Assembly (NCBI GenBank): GCA_025331565.1 | Contig: JAFREQ010000012.1 | Span: 11,708,501 to 11,772,500, forward strand | DNA length: 64,000 nucleotides | Reading direction: 5' to 3' | From: Holacanthus passer | Lineage: Eukaryota; Chordata; Actinopteri; Pomacanthidae | Shown: piece by piece, positions 52,101 to 64,000 of the stretch | Position numbering within the stretch: the first letter of the stretch is position 1 | Layout: each line of letters begins with the position of its first letter | Position numbers and translations under genes: made by a program | The notes under the pieces: generated by a model | Told to the model about the DNA's origin: nothing | The model's input: only the letters and a program-made list of their open reading frames with translations | Database searches by the model: none

Positions 52101-53143
52101 CAATGTCTGTAATAGCTCCAAGTGGTTGCCGTGCTGTTGTCCTATTTATAGGTCCGTTTATTTAAATGGGCTGCTTAGTTTTCAGTATTGAGACAATAGA
52201 TCATTTGACCTTATTATAGCTGAACACAAAGCGGGGCGATTTTGCACTGAATAAGACTGAAGTCTGGTGTTTTACTGCAAAAACCAAAACAGCGCATACA
52301 ATATGTGCCATTAATAATGTATGAATACCTTCACAGTAACCCTTGGGTTGTTTTTCCATTTTCAGCTAACTTACACTGATATCAGGTTTAATATTGGCAG
52401 CTGACATGAGGGAATCTGTATGTGCGTGTGGCAAGTTGCCCTTGTCTTTAACTTACCTGTTTGGCAGACTTGGTCCCTTGGCTGGTTATGGCAGGGACTG
52501 AAGCTGGGGTGGAAGCTGTAGTAAATGTTGATGATAATGACAGTGGCTGCAATGACGAAGATGATGATGGCGATGATAATGATGATGATGCGAGCGGTGG
52601 CGGAGCAGCAGATGCAGTTTGTTTGGATGTGGTCTGGACAGCATCCAAGCCTGAGCGTTGATCTCTGGTTGCCTCGTCTGGAGTAGAGCTGGTTTTGCTC
52701 TGCTGGCCCACTCCTCCTCCTTCTCCATCCCCCCTCAGCAGTCCCCCCCTGCCTTGCCTCTGATAGGTCCTGATGGTGGGCTTGCACACGTAGCTCTCCA
52801 AGATCTTGGGCGGCTTCTTGGTGCGTTTGGCCTGCAGTCCGATCCGGAGTCGTACATTCCCCTCAGGGCAGCTCGTCTCTCTGCCAGAGATCTGAAGCTG
52901 TTGTTGCCCTGCGCTTCCACAGCGCCCCTCAATGAGTAATTCCAGCACTGCCCCCTTGTCTCCTTCCCTCTTTCTCCCGGCACCCCTTTTCTCCTCCTCC
53001 TTTTGCCCTACATCTCCATTCTCCCCCTCACCTCTTCTCTTTTTCTCTGCCACTTGGTCCTGTTCAGAGTCCTCAGGGGCAGAGGTGGGGTCCAGAGTGG
53101 AGTTTGTGGTTGGAGGGGTTCCCCCCTTCACTCTCTGGTCCAT
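43200..53143 (-). CDS. ash1l: ASH1L-like protein lacking SET, bromodomain, PHD and BAH
   Basis: Twelve minus-strand coding exons: 53143-52457, 51541-47389, 45889-45544, 45362-45189, 45102-45008, 44925-44852, 44723-44678, 44576-44536, 44432-44362, 44254-44079, 43547-43456 and 43331-43200. They total 6,087 nt, 2,028 codons plus TAA, with every phase matching. Recognisable ASH1L segments in order: LQAKRTKKPPKILESYVCKP; AT-hooks KRGRPK, KKRGRPPKR, KRRGRKPK and RRPGRPRK; GSKLGPQINVSKRGTIYMGK; AGLYSDDYKTT; EYTPGEHDYSLLPAPIHVGK; RIHFQLPYDVMWLWQHNQ (MRG15-binding FxLP); FVVKHHVFLVRNWE; and a near-C-terminal REQRRKRLNDLLLTL. Human ASH1L has 2,969 residues; AWS-SET-post-SET, bromodomain, PHD and BAH are absent here. 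Presumably nuclear and not a methyltransferase. The exon-11 donor (GTCCAT) is weak; read-through would stop after SHIKSGP. Confidence 0.85.
47389..51541 (-). CDS. ash1l: ash1l-like giant exon 3 (AT-hook exon)
   Basis: A 4,153-nt exon, the equivalent of the large ASH1L exon. The start was chosen at the acceptor CCCAG|GTT (51541): a 5' extension to an ATG at 51592 is possible in frame but lies in intron sequence. Order of content: a Lys/Glu-rich charged tract, AT-hooks, the INVSKRGTIYMGKRRGRKPK block, a degron-like DSGIGTDNNS, a Cys-rich insertion, RQKNKHKKK, HMQDPEFLAEMEDLIGQFSE (matches human QDPDFIAELEELI), then a Tyr/Pro/Ser/His-rich region. The human C-terminal part of this exon (about 200 residues before NNFVKRRPGRPRK) is largely missing. 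Confidence 0.9.
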
Positions 53144-53171
53144 CAGAGAAGTCAGGGGGGAGAAGTAGGAT

Positions 53172-53373
53172 GCTGTGGGGTTCCCAGTATAACAGTTTTA
53201 AATGTCCCCCAAGGGGTTAGTGGGGTGAAAGGCTAAGAGCAAAATGCAGGTGTAGGTCAAGAGATTTCCAAAACAATATCCTGTATGAGTCCAAGTACAG
53301 CTGGGCTCCTTCATCCAGCAAACGAAGGTCTCTCTCTGGTCCTTTTGGCTTGAACTGAGATGGAAGAAGTTTG

Positions 53374-53412
<39 letters not shown>

Positions 53413-56400
53413 GAAAGGAAAGACAGACAGACACAGACAGAAAGATAGAGAGGCCAGTGATTAGTCATTTCAGTGAGCTCAGATGCTGAGTAGCGGCAGT
53501 ACAGGAATTGAGGGGAAAGTCCCCTTCCTGCAAGCAGCTGTCGAGAGGTGCTAAAGTCTGTGTCCACAGAGATGATCTCATCATACAGAAAACCCAGGGG
53601 GCCAATCAACGCCGCTGATTCCCAGAATGTCGACACTAACTGGAAGAAAGACCTACTCACATTCTTCAAAGAGCAGCTCCGGCTAGTTTTCTCTAACAAT
53701 CTGTCAATAACAGCAGCTCTGAAAGACAGCAAACACTCCCTAAACCTCTACGCTTTTACTCACGTTCTAATCCTCACTCTGCCTCCTCTCCCCAAATCAA
53801 TATATCAATCAATCAGCTCCTGACTAATTCAAACACTTGATCCAGTCCCCTCCCCTCCTCTCCCCACTGTCTTTGCGCCTTCTGTTCTCAGCTACTCCCA
53901 CAAGCACTTCTCCTCCCACCCTTCCCTCTGCTGTACTTTCTTTTCTCTCCGAAACTCCCCTTTTCATGTTTGGCAGAAAGCTTTTGCATGCATTCTCTAT
54001 TAGTCCCATCCACTCTCTCGCTCTCTCTCGCTCTCTCTCTCTCTCTCTGTAGACCACACAGTAAAATGGTCAACTCATACACTGTATCCATGTTAATCAG
54101 AACCATATTTCCTCCTCCACTTCGTTCTTTTCCTCCTCTCCAACCTAAATCCCTCCATTCACGATCCGGCCGTTCCCCTCCTCCCCTTTCAGTAGTGGTA
54201 ACACAAATCCGTAGGAAAGGGTAAAACTTATTTTTGGAAAGGAGTGCAAATTCCTCCTCCTCCCATTGCTTCCTCTAAGTCAAGCAAGCTTTTCATTGAC
54301 CCCATTGTAAATTGACTTTTAATGTGACATTACAGCAAGTAACACACCCTAAAATAACATTCCCCTCACCAGAAAAAACTTTCACTCTCGCTCACGCTGC
54401 TCAGCCCAGTTTTTAACGTATCGAAGGGAGGCAGCATCTTCTGTCATGCTTCCTTCATTATACTCGCTCTCTCATTAAGGGAGACACTCATCCATTTTCT
54501 AATAAAACACACCCTGCCAAGCATTCTTGCAGCTCTCTCCTGAGAGCCTCTTATGAAATAGCTCTCCTCGTCTCTCAACACACTGAACTGCCCCCTTAAA
54601 CTTACAAGAGCATCACAGATAATGTTTTCATTTAAGAGCTCAGTGGGCTATCTCTCCTGCCTCTTGGTCCCTCCACACCCAAACCCTTTCCTTGAATCAT
54701 AGTGAGCTCAAATCAACATCTGTTCCAGTAACTGCTCTTATGTAACAGTTTTGGAAAGCATTTCCAAGACCAAACCTCCTCACAATAAAATAAAATGAGC
54801 ATAGAGATGGACAGTGGTCCTCTAAAAGAACTGTAGCCACTTTCAATCTGACCTCTGCTCCAGAAGCCTGACCCGTATGAAGAGGAGCAAACTGAAGAGG
54901 ACGTGAGTCATGAGTCATATGGGCTTCGGTCTTGTTGTGCAAAGTGACTATAAGGAGAGAATAAGAGTGGCAGGTTTTCAAACTTCAAAGGGCAGACCCA
55001 TTCAACATCAGTCAAAGTGCATACTAATAGCTTTTTATCCTCTCCAGAGCTATACCTCTCCAACATAACTCTGAATTATTCTAACATTAGACCAGAAGCT
55101 ATTTCCAGTGACAGGATGATGGGTGGACTTGACACTGTAGTCAGTGTGGTTCCTCGGCTGCGCTGAGACGGCGATTAAATCATGATAATGGCCCACCATA
55201 TTTCCAGCCATCATCACCATCCCATGACGGTGTTATCATCAATAACTACAACACCATTATCATCTGCCTGACAACAGCAGCCCAGCTGGAAATGAGGGCT
55301 GCTGTGATGGCATCTGAGAGGACTGTCACACAGTCATTGAGTGCAGCCTCACTCCTCCTCGTGCACGGGGAAGTTTCTCCGCTCCTCGTGCACACTTTCT
55401 CGCAGTTTGTGTGTGAGGAGTGTGTGTTGGTCGTACATTGTGTACCCAGGTCGCAGCTGCGTAGGCTGACTGATGTTGCTACTGTAGATACAGTATGGGC
55501 AGTGGGGGTGTTACCGCACTGGAGCAACCTATCACTGGTTTACTGAGGACGTCAACAGGGGGCTTCCTTCTCCATAATGACTTTGCGCACCTCTAAAAAA
55601 AATCCGCCTGCTGCTGCTGTCGCACTTACAAATCATACACACATGCACGTGTTGTTGTTGTCGTCCCTGCTGTCGCCATCATTAAACACAACCCACATTT
55701 AAGCCTCCTCAAACGTGCACGGCCGCGAATGGAAACTCAACATGCTGCGCAGCTTCTAAATGTGCTTTTCTTGCTGCTGCTGTTTTGGGGATGTGCGTGA
55801 ATCCACCTTTATTTTCTCTTCTGTCCGTCCTCTGCCAGCCCTTCTGCTGGTGTCAGCAACATTGCAATAAGAAATATCACCATGCACGCTCGGCAACAAG
55901 GGATAAAATTAGCGCAAAGCGGATGCACAGACATGATCTGTGCTGCTGCTGCTGACAGGCCTGCACACATTCATGCACACTGCCATGAAAATCTGTAATA
56001 AGGCGACGTAGGCTACTTACCCGAGAGCGCGTCCCGGAGCCAACTGCGTTTGGGCAGGAGGTGAAGGTGTCCTGCTCGCCCCTTCGCACCAGCAGCAATC
56101 CGGATCCTGTGGTGCATTAGATGTTGCTTTGATTACATAACTAAGGCCAGCGGAGGTTAAAACACCTCCTAAAGCCGAGTTTCAGCCTCCTGTGCAACAA
56201 CATTGGCGCGGCTGTTTTCATAATCTCACAGTCGGCAGATCCGTCTCTGCAGCTAGGTGGCGGTCTGGTTCCACTGGATCTTATTTTGCTCCACTTCTCT
56301 CCGGGAAAAGTTGCCTCTCTCCCGCCAGGATTAATGGCTCAGATCGTCCCCCTTCGTTTGCATACGAGCCGTGAACGTGTCAGCGCTGCGGCGGCGTGTG

Positions 56401-56600
56401 CGCGGGGCGTGCGGGCCGGCGGCTGCGGGATGTGCGGGAATGTAACTGCGTGGCCATTTTCATGCGGCCGGAGGAGGAGATGAAACGGTGGATACACAGC
56501 ACAGGATCTGGTTGCGGTTCATAATAGGCGATTGGGGAGGGCTATTTAGACGCTTAATAAAATGGCGACGACTTGGCGAAAGTAGGCTGCTGGTAGGCTT
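53172..56600 (-). promoter_or_regulatory. ash1l: ash1l-like 5' region: CpG promoter, non-coding exon 1 and intron 1
   Basis: A minus-strand donor GTAAGT at 56020 closes a likely non-coding exon 1 (56021 upward). It splices to an acceptor at about 53173 just before the ATG. 56300-56600 is CpG-rich. AAAATGGCGAC at 56559-56569 is a full YY1-type site and ATTGG at 56531-56535 an inverted CCAAT. The intron (53.2-56.0 kb) contains only short ORFs on both strands, which I take as chance. Confidence 0.5.
53378..53409. repeat. (AG)n microsatellite
   Basis: AG/GA dinucleotide run of about 16 units in ash1l-like intron 1. Confidence 0.9.
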
Positions 56601-56893
56601 TTGGGGAAAAGTTGCATCGCGTAATGTAATGTGGGATCCAGCTTTTAGCAGTGGTGGGGGAGGAGAGAGAGGCAGGCGCATTAAAAAGTTAATGTGACAG
56701 AGGTTTTCAACATGCACCAGTTTAACAGACAATATTGATCCGAAGATACTGGCAGTGTTTTTACAGACGTGCTGTAAATAGAAACATAATACACACATAT
56801 TTTAAATATACCCTTTAGTATAAACATGAAAATATAGTACTAAGTAATTATGACAGAATAATAAAAAACAAAGTAAGAGTATTATAAAAATGC

Positions 56894-56930
<37 letters not shown>

Positions 56931-58790
56931 GTTTATCCTTTGTTGTTATTTATAGTGTTATTTGGCCGTAGAAGAAAGTAACATTGTCATTGTTGTTTTG
57001 TTGTGTACAGGTTTACACGCAGGGCCGGGTTAACTCACTGTGGGGCTCCAGGACAAGTATTAGCTTCAGGCCCCCTACTGGCCCCCTGGTCCTCCTGCTG
57101 TTGGTGTGTTGTGTTCAGGGTCACTGCCAAATAGCCATTAAGTGCACAGTCTACACTTGAATTTCACCTGTGCCCAGTAAACAATCAACACTACCTGCCC
57201 AGGGTTTGCTATATGATCATTCGTTTTTGGTAATAAAAAGGAAAAACACATATTTAACATCACCAAGTACTTAAAAGCTAGATTTTGGGTGTGTCAACAT
57301 GACAGAGCCTCAGGATGAGGTAATGATGCAGGACATGTCATAAGGCCCTTTGGATTTAAGCAGTTGCACTGTCATGGTGCATATTGTAAAATTCAGTGAG
57401 CCAATTAGCATTGAATTAATTAACAAATGACACATAACACCAGGTTTCCCACTTTGCCTGGTTTGCAATCCAGCCTTGTCTGGACATATGGCCAAATTAA
57501 CTGTTTAGAGGCCCCAGTGAAAATTTTATTTGGACATCAAGAGTTCACCCCCAAACCCTCACCTTCCCACTGGTTGTGATTTATGTATTCACCCAGCCAA
57601 CTACAAGTTCCCATCAAGCACAGTACATTTATATACTCAGAAACAAACCCAGTACTTCTCTCCCAGCACAGGAGTACTATGAGTGGATCCAGGTTTTCTG
57701 TGTGTAAATCAGTTTGAAATATTTTTATTAAACACACTTTATTTAGGAATATGTACCATGGGAGCACAATTTAAACTTTATAACTTGAATGTATAATATA
57801 ATACTGATGGACCACCTCACACTTACACTTCAGTGGTGCATTTTCCTACAACAATTCACAATAAGTCAAATAACATACAAATAATTGGCATACAGTGAAG
57901 CTGGGCCTTCTGGGGGACTCTGGAGGCTCAGGCACAATTACTCCTTTGCTTGGTTGTTAATCTAACCTTGGCTATCATTTCGTACTCAGTAAATTATTTA
58001 AAAGCTATTTCCTGTAGGCTATATTTATCCTGTTTCAGTGATGTTTGAAAATTTGATGATTTGGTAGTTTGATAAATAAATGTGAAGTGCTTAGTTACCA
58101 TATTCTTAGACTGTGCATAATGCCAGTAATAAGATAGAGGAAAAAACACAAAGAGATTTATTTTTAAATAGGAACATCATAAAGAGCTAATTGGGGCTCA
58201 AGAAAATAGAAAAATGAGGGCAAAAGCAAGTACAAAAAGTGAGCGAAGATTATTTTAGAGTGTGTATTGACCAAAATGAGACATGAGAATGTGGAACAAT
58301 GTGAGGCTAATGACATTTTAAAATATGGAACATATAGACATAAATGTTAGAAAGCAGCTCTGAGAATTAAGTAAGGAGGCCTATATACAAGTACGTAGGT
58401 CATCATGATGACCTACTTTGTAAAAGGGGATTGCAACTTTCTTTTTAATCTTAATAACAAATATACTAATTAACTGAGAATATAAAGTTGGAAGTGCTGA
58501 AGAAATTGGTTCAAAAGAAAGTGGGCAAAATCTCTCAGGAATCCAGTCAAAAGAATCATATTAGCGCTTTAAAACAACATTATCCTCCTTCAGATCATTA
58601 TGAATGAAGTATTTCCACTGAGTCTCAACAGCTTCCATTAATCTAACTGCATTGATTATTATCACAGGTGAGATGTGTCAAATCTGATCAACTCCATTTT
58701 CCTCTGTTGTTGTCGCCTGGCTCGCGCCTCCTCATTGGCTGCCCAGACTTGTGATGCCGTGACGTCGCTTCCTGTTCTGTGCTGCATGAT
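56601..58790. other. ash1l-like to dap3 intergenic region
   Basis: AT-rich with an (ATT)n run at 56895-56930. 57721-57775 matches 964-1015 ('tttatttaggaatat' core), so both are copies of a dispersed repeat. 57010-57160 and 57480-57540 contain 'ggggctcc', 'ggccccc' and similar stretches, like 11870-11990, and may be another degraded element. No gene is recognised. The human neighbours MSTO1 and YY1AP1 are absent. Confidence 0.5.
56895..56930. repeat. (ATT)n microsatellite
   Basis: Twelve consecutive ATT units in the ash1l-like to dap3 spacer. Confidence 0.9.
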
Positions 58791-58935
58791 GGCGGTGTCC
58801 ATGACAGATCAGGCACATTGACTTCGTCTTGAGTTGTGCAGCTTACCCTATCCTGAAGCTACTCCGGAGACATTTATCTGTAATTGACGTCAAACAAAAT
58901 CATCCTCACTGAATATTTAATGAGGTGAATCGCAG
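58725..58935 (+). promoter_or_regulatory. dap3: dap3 promoter and 5' non-coding exon
   Basis: An inverted CCAAT (ATTGG near 58735), a TGACGTC CRE-like site near 58760, an ETS-like CTTCCTG and GATGGCGG (YY1-like, near 58787) cluster within 70 bp, typical of nuclear genes for mitochondrial proteins. A donor CAG|GTAAAC at 58935/58936 ends the non-coding exon. Coding begins in the next exon at 59136. Confidence 0.6.
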
Positions 58936-59135
58936 GTAAACAGTTTTTTTATGCTCAAATAGCTTCGTATTGCTAATGTTGCCTGTAGATTACGTGCTCT
59001 CTGTGCTAGCTGTTAGCTAAGTGTTTACGCAAGGTTACAGGACGCCGGTTTGTATTTTTTGTGCATTGTGCATTACTGTCTTCATAAACACTTTCTTGAA
59101 TAGAAGTTAAATTGATTTCGTCCTCCATGTTTCAG

Positions 59136-62100
59136 ATGATGGCGCTCCACAGACTGTCCTTGAGACTACGGCTAACGGTGAGATCAATGCTAACAGTGGC
59201 TTTAACTACTGTCTGAGGAGCTGTAGATACATAAGCTGCACTGTAGATGAAAAATAATCATTCTGAGATATTGTTGACCTGGGTCAGCTGCTCTGTTTGC
59301 AAAGAGAGGAGGAGAGGAGGCAAGAAATGTTTTCATGTTTGGGTGTTAAACTGGTGCAAAAACAGCTTTGTTTTGTTTATGGGGTTGTACATTATGGTCC
59401 TCAAGGATTAAAGTATGTGGTGATACGCGTTGCGACTTGGCAGTAGGTTCATTTAAATCCCTGCCAATAAACGTGCAAAAAAGTTTTAAAACTTTATATA
59501 CATAAAATAGATCGGAATGTGTTATTAAGCACATGTACAAAACAGGGTAATACTGTATATCACCCTGACCAGAGCACAGAGGTATTTATGTCCCATTTCA
59601 GCATCAGCTACCTTCATTTGCTGAAAGGGTCACCTGTGTGGGATTTGAAGTTGAAATGCATTTGATATTCAATTCCATTTATCATAATCTTTGAGTTAAA
59701 CATTTCCTGAAAATGCCCATCGGATATCTGACAAAGTCTAACATGACAGATGAACGTAGACTACAGTACATGTTTATACACAAGCTGTTTGACTTGACTC
59801 AGTTTTTGCTGAAGACTTTCCATCAGTGTATTAAGGTGTTAAGATTTTTGGTTTTCTCTTGCCTCTGTTTGTATTGTAAATGCTGTCTTTTACAATTATT
59901 TTTACAATTACAATTTCATTTAGCAGACGCTTTTATCCAAAGCACCCATGTGTGCTACTCACCTACCTGAATAAAAATATTAATTCTGTTAAACTTTTAC
60001 AGGTAACACATGTAAGGTCCCTTCATACCAGTGGATGTGGGCAGCAGCAGGAGGCAGTGGCTGTAGAGTCAGAACCTGAGCCCATCTCAGTTTTCAGAAC
60101 ACAGGAGAATGATCCGGTGAGTAAATATGACTTAACTAGTGCAAATGTCATCATCATGCTAACAGTAAACACAGTACGGCTGCCTCATTGCAGCAGATTT
60201 GTGTTTGTAGCAGCAGTGGTCTATGCAGTTGTATAATTTTAGCTGGTGAGCTCACTGTTTGTCTCTTTACAGGCGTCTCAGTCAGAGAAACATATCGGAC
60301 AGTATTACAAACTGCCCTCGGCACACATCTGCACTCTGTTCCCTAACGGCCTCCCTCGGTACTTTCAGCAACAGGTATGTACTTATGTCTTGATAGCTTG
60401 CTCATTATTTAAAACTCACCGGCTCATAGATAATTTTTTATGACTTCTTAAATTTTTTTAATAGTGAAATATCTGCCACAAAGACAAATTGTCATGTTTG
60501 GTTTCAGGTGAAGACATTTGATGAAGCCTGTATAATGGTGAGGCCACCAGCTCTAGAGGTCATCTCATGTCTGAGGAAAGCAGACTACAGCAAACCTGCT
60601 GTGCGATATTTATTCTGTATCCTTTAAAATACATGTTCACATAAACAGAGATAAACATACTTTCAGAATAAACCTGTTGTTAACCTTATCAAGTTATTCA
60701 GATGGGTTGAAGGGCAGTGGGAAGACGATGTCTCTCTGTCACACAGTCCACTTCTGCTATATGCAGGGATGGCTGGTGCTGCATATTCCTGATGGTGAGA
60801 CAAACTCAATCACACATGCCAAATAACTGACTACCACTGCAGAAGTACAGTAAGTGTCAACAGTGACCCTCCTACATCATCTCTGTGCTTCTTTTTCTAT
60901 AATACAGCTCACCTGTGGGTGAAGAACTGTAAGGAGCTGCTGCCCTCATCCTTTAACACCTCTCGCTTTGATCAGCCATTACAAGCCACCGAATGGTTGC
61001 GGAACTTCAGAATCACTAATGAGCACTTCCTTTCAAAGGTAACAATTGTGCCTTTATGAACATCAGTCATCAGAAGATACTGATATAGGCTGCAATTTTA
61101 CAATAATAACTGAATGGCTCTGATTATGCATAGTCAAAATAAGGCTGGTGGAGTATTACAAAATTTGTCACATTAGTAACAAGCATTTAGGCATTTGTAA
61201 ACATTAAATGAGGCTTGGCTGTGTCTTCACAGCAGTCGCATGCTGATATACAGTACATAAAGCCATTAAACTGCTTGATTACACCACCTGAATTTACCCA
61301 CATGTACCACTGCAGAAGGGAGACCTGGATGTGTATGGCACGGTAACAATAAAACAGCACAATGGGGTTTGAAATGTATTATTTGAGGGAAATGTTTCAC
61401 ATTTAAAAGTAATGAGGATGGAGCATCTTAAAGCCAGGTTCTGCTATTTAGCACGTAAAGACAAATATAGATGGTATAATATAAAAGAATATGCAAGTAA
61501 TCACATGACATTGTTTCTTTTCATAGACCATCTAGGAATTTAGTTTAGAAGTGTTTACATTGGCTTTTTGATGAATGAAGCAAATGAAAACTCTGTTGCA
61601 AACAAAGACTTACACTTTGTTACAGATAATCCCCACAAAACAACTCCATTTTTAACATTGACACACATGCAATTATTGTAATCCAAAAGCTAACATCATA
61701 CAGCTTAAAATTTAGGGTTGAAATATAAAAGAATGTGATTTGTGTCATTGAACAAACAGAAGGATATTTTTTGCTTCATGTGAAAAAACATTGGAAACTT
61801 GGTGCATCAATTCAAATGAGGACCCAGTTTGTATAAACATGATGTATGAAACTGTGCTGTTCCTCTCCCAGATAAAGACAACACAGCGCTATGTGTGGAC
61901 AAAGAGAGAGTTCACTGATGTGGGGAGTGCACTAGGAGAGCTGGTGGATCAGGTGAGTCCTCTCACAGTGCTCTGATTGTTTATTTTTGTTCACTGGAGA
62001 TGTGGTTTATCTCACCCTCCCAAAACATTTTCAGCAGTTTGTTGTATTTTCTGTCTGTTACCTATTCTTTCCTTCTGCCCCACCAATTTCCCCACAGGGG

Positions 62101-63540
62101 TCATTAAAGTTCCATCTTTCACCTCGCCTGTGCTTAGTGGTGATCAATAGCCAATGAACTGAGCTTGGTGATGGATCAGCACAATATTTTTGTACCACAC
62201 AGACTGTCAAAGGCAGAAAAGTGCAGTAGATTTATGTTCAGCCTGTGAATTTTTCACCTCTCCCAATCAGCCATTTTGCTCTACTACATTTCACTGTATC
62301 ATTTGCTGTATAATAAGAAACTTTAGACATTAGTTCTGCCCTATTTTGTCTGACTTGTCACACAAACTCATTTCTGGTCTCTGTTAGTGTTACTGTGAGC
62401 TTGTTGTAGGCTGTAATTAGAGCTGATATTAATAGCCAGCCTTCTGACAGCACATTATTAGACAAAAGAAATCAGAAATCAAACCTCCTGCTGACTCATC
62501 TGAAATTAGACTGCTGGATGTTTACAGGCTTAAAACTAAAGAAATTATGCATGAAATGACTGTTTGCTCTGACATTTGACCATAACTCAGTTGCTCTGAT
62601 TTGATCCTACAAAGTTATGTGTTATTACTATGTAAAAGAGTACTCTACTGATTTTGCATTGCACTTCTAAAACATTGTCAGACTTGAAAGAACAAAATGT
62701 CAAAATCAATGCAACAGAACCAGAGGCGTCATGTTTTTCATTCCATGCATTCTTCTTCCTTGTTATCTGCCACCTACGTTACCCACAATGCAACTCCACT
62801 GCAGACAGTTTGGTCTGAGATTCTGGTGTGTTATCGTCAACCTTATTTTAACTCAGAAATACATTAATGTAGATACCTCATTTTCAATAGAGCTGAGTAA
62901 AAATACATGGACAAAGTCGGACTCGAAGACCCGTAAACGGACTGTGAAATCGGTGGAGATCCCCTTTAATTGTTTTGATTTCCCTTCATAAGACATTGCG
63001 AACAGGCTTCTGGTTGTGTGTCCTTTGGTGTAGGGTATCAATCGTGTGAAGAGCAGCAGTGATGTGGTGGGGGCGGTGATGAAGGAGCTGAGGTTGCAAA
63101 GCGGGAAGCCAGAGTCAGACTTCCGCCTGGCTGTGGCTGTGGATGGTGTCAACGCCCTGTGGGGAAGATCCACCATCAAGAAGGAGGATAAGAGTGCTGT
63201 GAGGAAACACTTTCACAGTCCTGTCATGTCTCATGTTCGTCTTCATGCCTTTTCCACAGACAGGAAGTCTTATGTGTCTCTTTCATGCTGTCTGTCAGGT
63301 GGATCCAGAGGACCTCACTTTGGTTTATAACCTGAGGAAACTAATGAAGAATGACTGGGTGAGCAGAACACACTGAAGGCAATGACCATAGTTGCAAAAG
63401 AAATTTAAATTCAGATTTTTTTCCATTAACATTCACTCTCTTTGTCTCAGACTGGAGGCGCCATCATCACCACTCTGTCTCAGACGGGGTCTCTTTACAC
63501 TTCAAAATCTGCCTACTTGCCTCAAGAGCTGCTCGGAGAG
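59136..63540 (+). CDS. dap3: DAP3 / mitochondrial ribosomal protein mS29, partial
   Basis: GTP-binding subunit of the mitochondrial small ribosomal subunit, also described as a pro-apoptotic protein. Ten coding exons in the window: 59136-59177, 60003-60116, 60273-60374, 60508-60616, 60702-60794, 60908-61038, 61872-61952, 63034-63198, 63299-63358 and 63451-63540, giving 329 residues with correct phases. The remaining roughly 70 C-terminal residues lie past the right edge. The N-terminus MMALHRLSLRLRLT is Arg-rich with no acidic residues, like a mitochondrial presequence. P-loop GLKGSGKT (about 124-131), HIPDAHLWVKNC, a Walker-B-like LAVAVDGVNALWG and LPQELLGE match the vertebrate family. A fish repeat ('ttagcagacgcttttatcca', 59916-59945) sits in intron 2. 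Confidence 0.95.
59916..59945 (+). repeat. Fragment of common fish dispersed repeat
   Basis: 'tttagcagacgcttttatcc' is a motif I recognise as extremely frequent in teleost genomes. Only about 30-60 bp are preserved here, in dap3 intron 2. Confidence 0.5.
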
Positions 63541-64000
63541 GTCAGAGGTTGTTTTATTGTACTTAATAATCTGCAGCATTTGTCCTGCAGCTCTGACAGC
63601 AGATTAGTCTTTCCTTCTCTCCTCTAACTTTGATCATTAGTCAGGAAATTGCAAACCTGACCTCATGATTGCATCACTTCAATCCTCAGGACTCATGGGC
63701 AGAAGTTGTTTTTCAGAATTAAGTCAAGTGATACACAAAAGCCACAGTTATGTTTTGTTGTTGCTTTATATAAACAGTATTATTGCCAGTGTACAGATTA
63801 CTTGTGGCATTTTTCAACAAAGAAGTCACATCATGCCAGTACTGTCCTCCTCCTGTCATGTGCCAGTTTGTGTTGTTGCAGTGGGTTGTTATTTATTGTA
63901 GTTGTATTTAACTGATTTCTGCATGTTTTAAGATCAATTTCCTAATGGACCAATAAATCCATCATTGTCACTCACCTGCTCCATTTGTGCAGTGCAATGA

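Noticed and set aside
43200..53143. The ash1l-like locus as a decaying pseudogene
   Set aside because: Twelve exons with good splice sites (one weak donor), matching phases and no internal stop or frameshift over 6,087 nt. Conserved motifs are intact. Decay would not leave this.
55246..55546. Overlapping 84- and 93-codon ORFs on opposite strands
   Set aside because: They lie in ash1l-like intron 1. Mutual overlap and no domain suggest chance.

Overview
This is a 64-kb piece of a vertebrate nuclear genome, almost certainly a ray-finned (percomorph-like) teleost. The genes are compact and multi-exonic with GT-AG introns. The proteins are vertebrate orthologues, and the introns carry degenerate dispersed repeats typical of fish. 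Gene content matches human 1q21.3-q22 in a shortened form. Seven protein-coding genes were reconstructed exon by exon from the sequence: rps27 (minus, cut by the left edge), rab13 (plus), fam189b/entrep3 (plus), fdps (plus), rusc1 (plus), an ash1l-like gene (minus) and dap3 (plus, cut by the right edge).

Layout. 1-2.9 kb: three of the four expected coding exons of ribosomal protein S27, with repeats. 2.9-4.4 kb: a shared promoter region with an inverted repeat, four CCAAT boxes and a 32-codon hydrophobic ORF of unknown status. 4.4-9.3 kb: rab13, 8 coding exons. 9.3-11.4 kb: repeats and the fam189b 5' region. 11.4-18.0 kb: fam189b, 14 coding exons, with a LINE relic in an intron. 20.0-23.9 kb: fdps with an SRE-like/NF-Y promoter and a possible alternative mitochondrial start. 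25.0-38.1 kb: rusc1, with a BANP-type CGCG element near its 5' exon and a 3.2-kb coding exon. 38.1-43.2 kb: converging 3' UTRs. 43.2-56.5 kb: ash1l-like, minus strand. 58.8-64 kb: dap3.

The main result is the ash1l-like gene. Twelve coding exons splice with matching phases into one 6,087-nt open frame (2,028 codons plus stop) and follow vertebrate ASH1L from N- to C-terminus. The exons for AWS-SET-post-SET are missing, and separately so are those for bromodomain, PHD and BAH. The flanking and intervening ASH1L segments remain, including AT-hooks, the MRG15-binding FxLP motif and a near-C-terminal helix. This looks like a functional, domain-stripped, non-catalytic ASH1L paralogue rather than a pseudogene. 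A second, catalytic ash1l elsewhere in the genome is predicted but cannot be seen here.

The genes do not form one pathway. They are a conserved syntenic neighbourhood of housekeeping genes (rps27, fdps, dap3), trafficking genes (rab13, fam189b, rusc1) and one chromatin gene. Exon boundaries were set by hand from splice motifs, reading phase and recalled family sequences. No alignment or database search was run.
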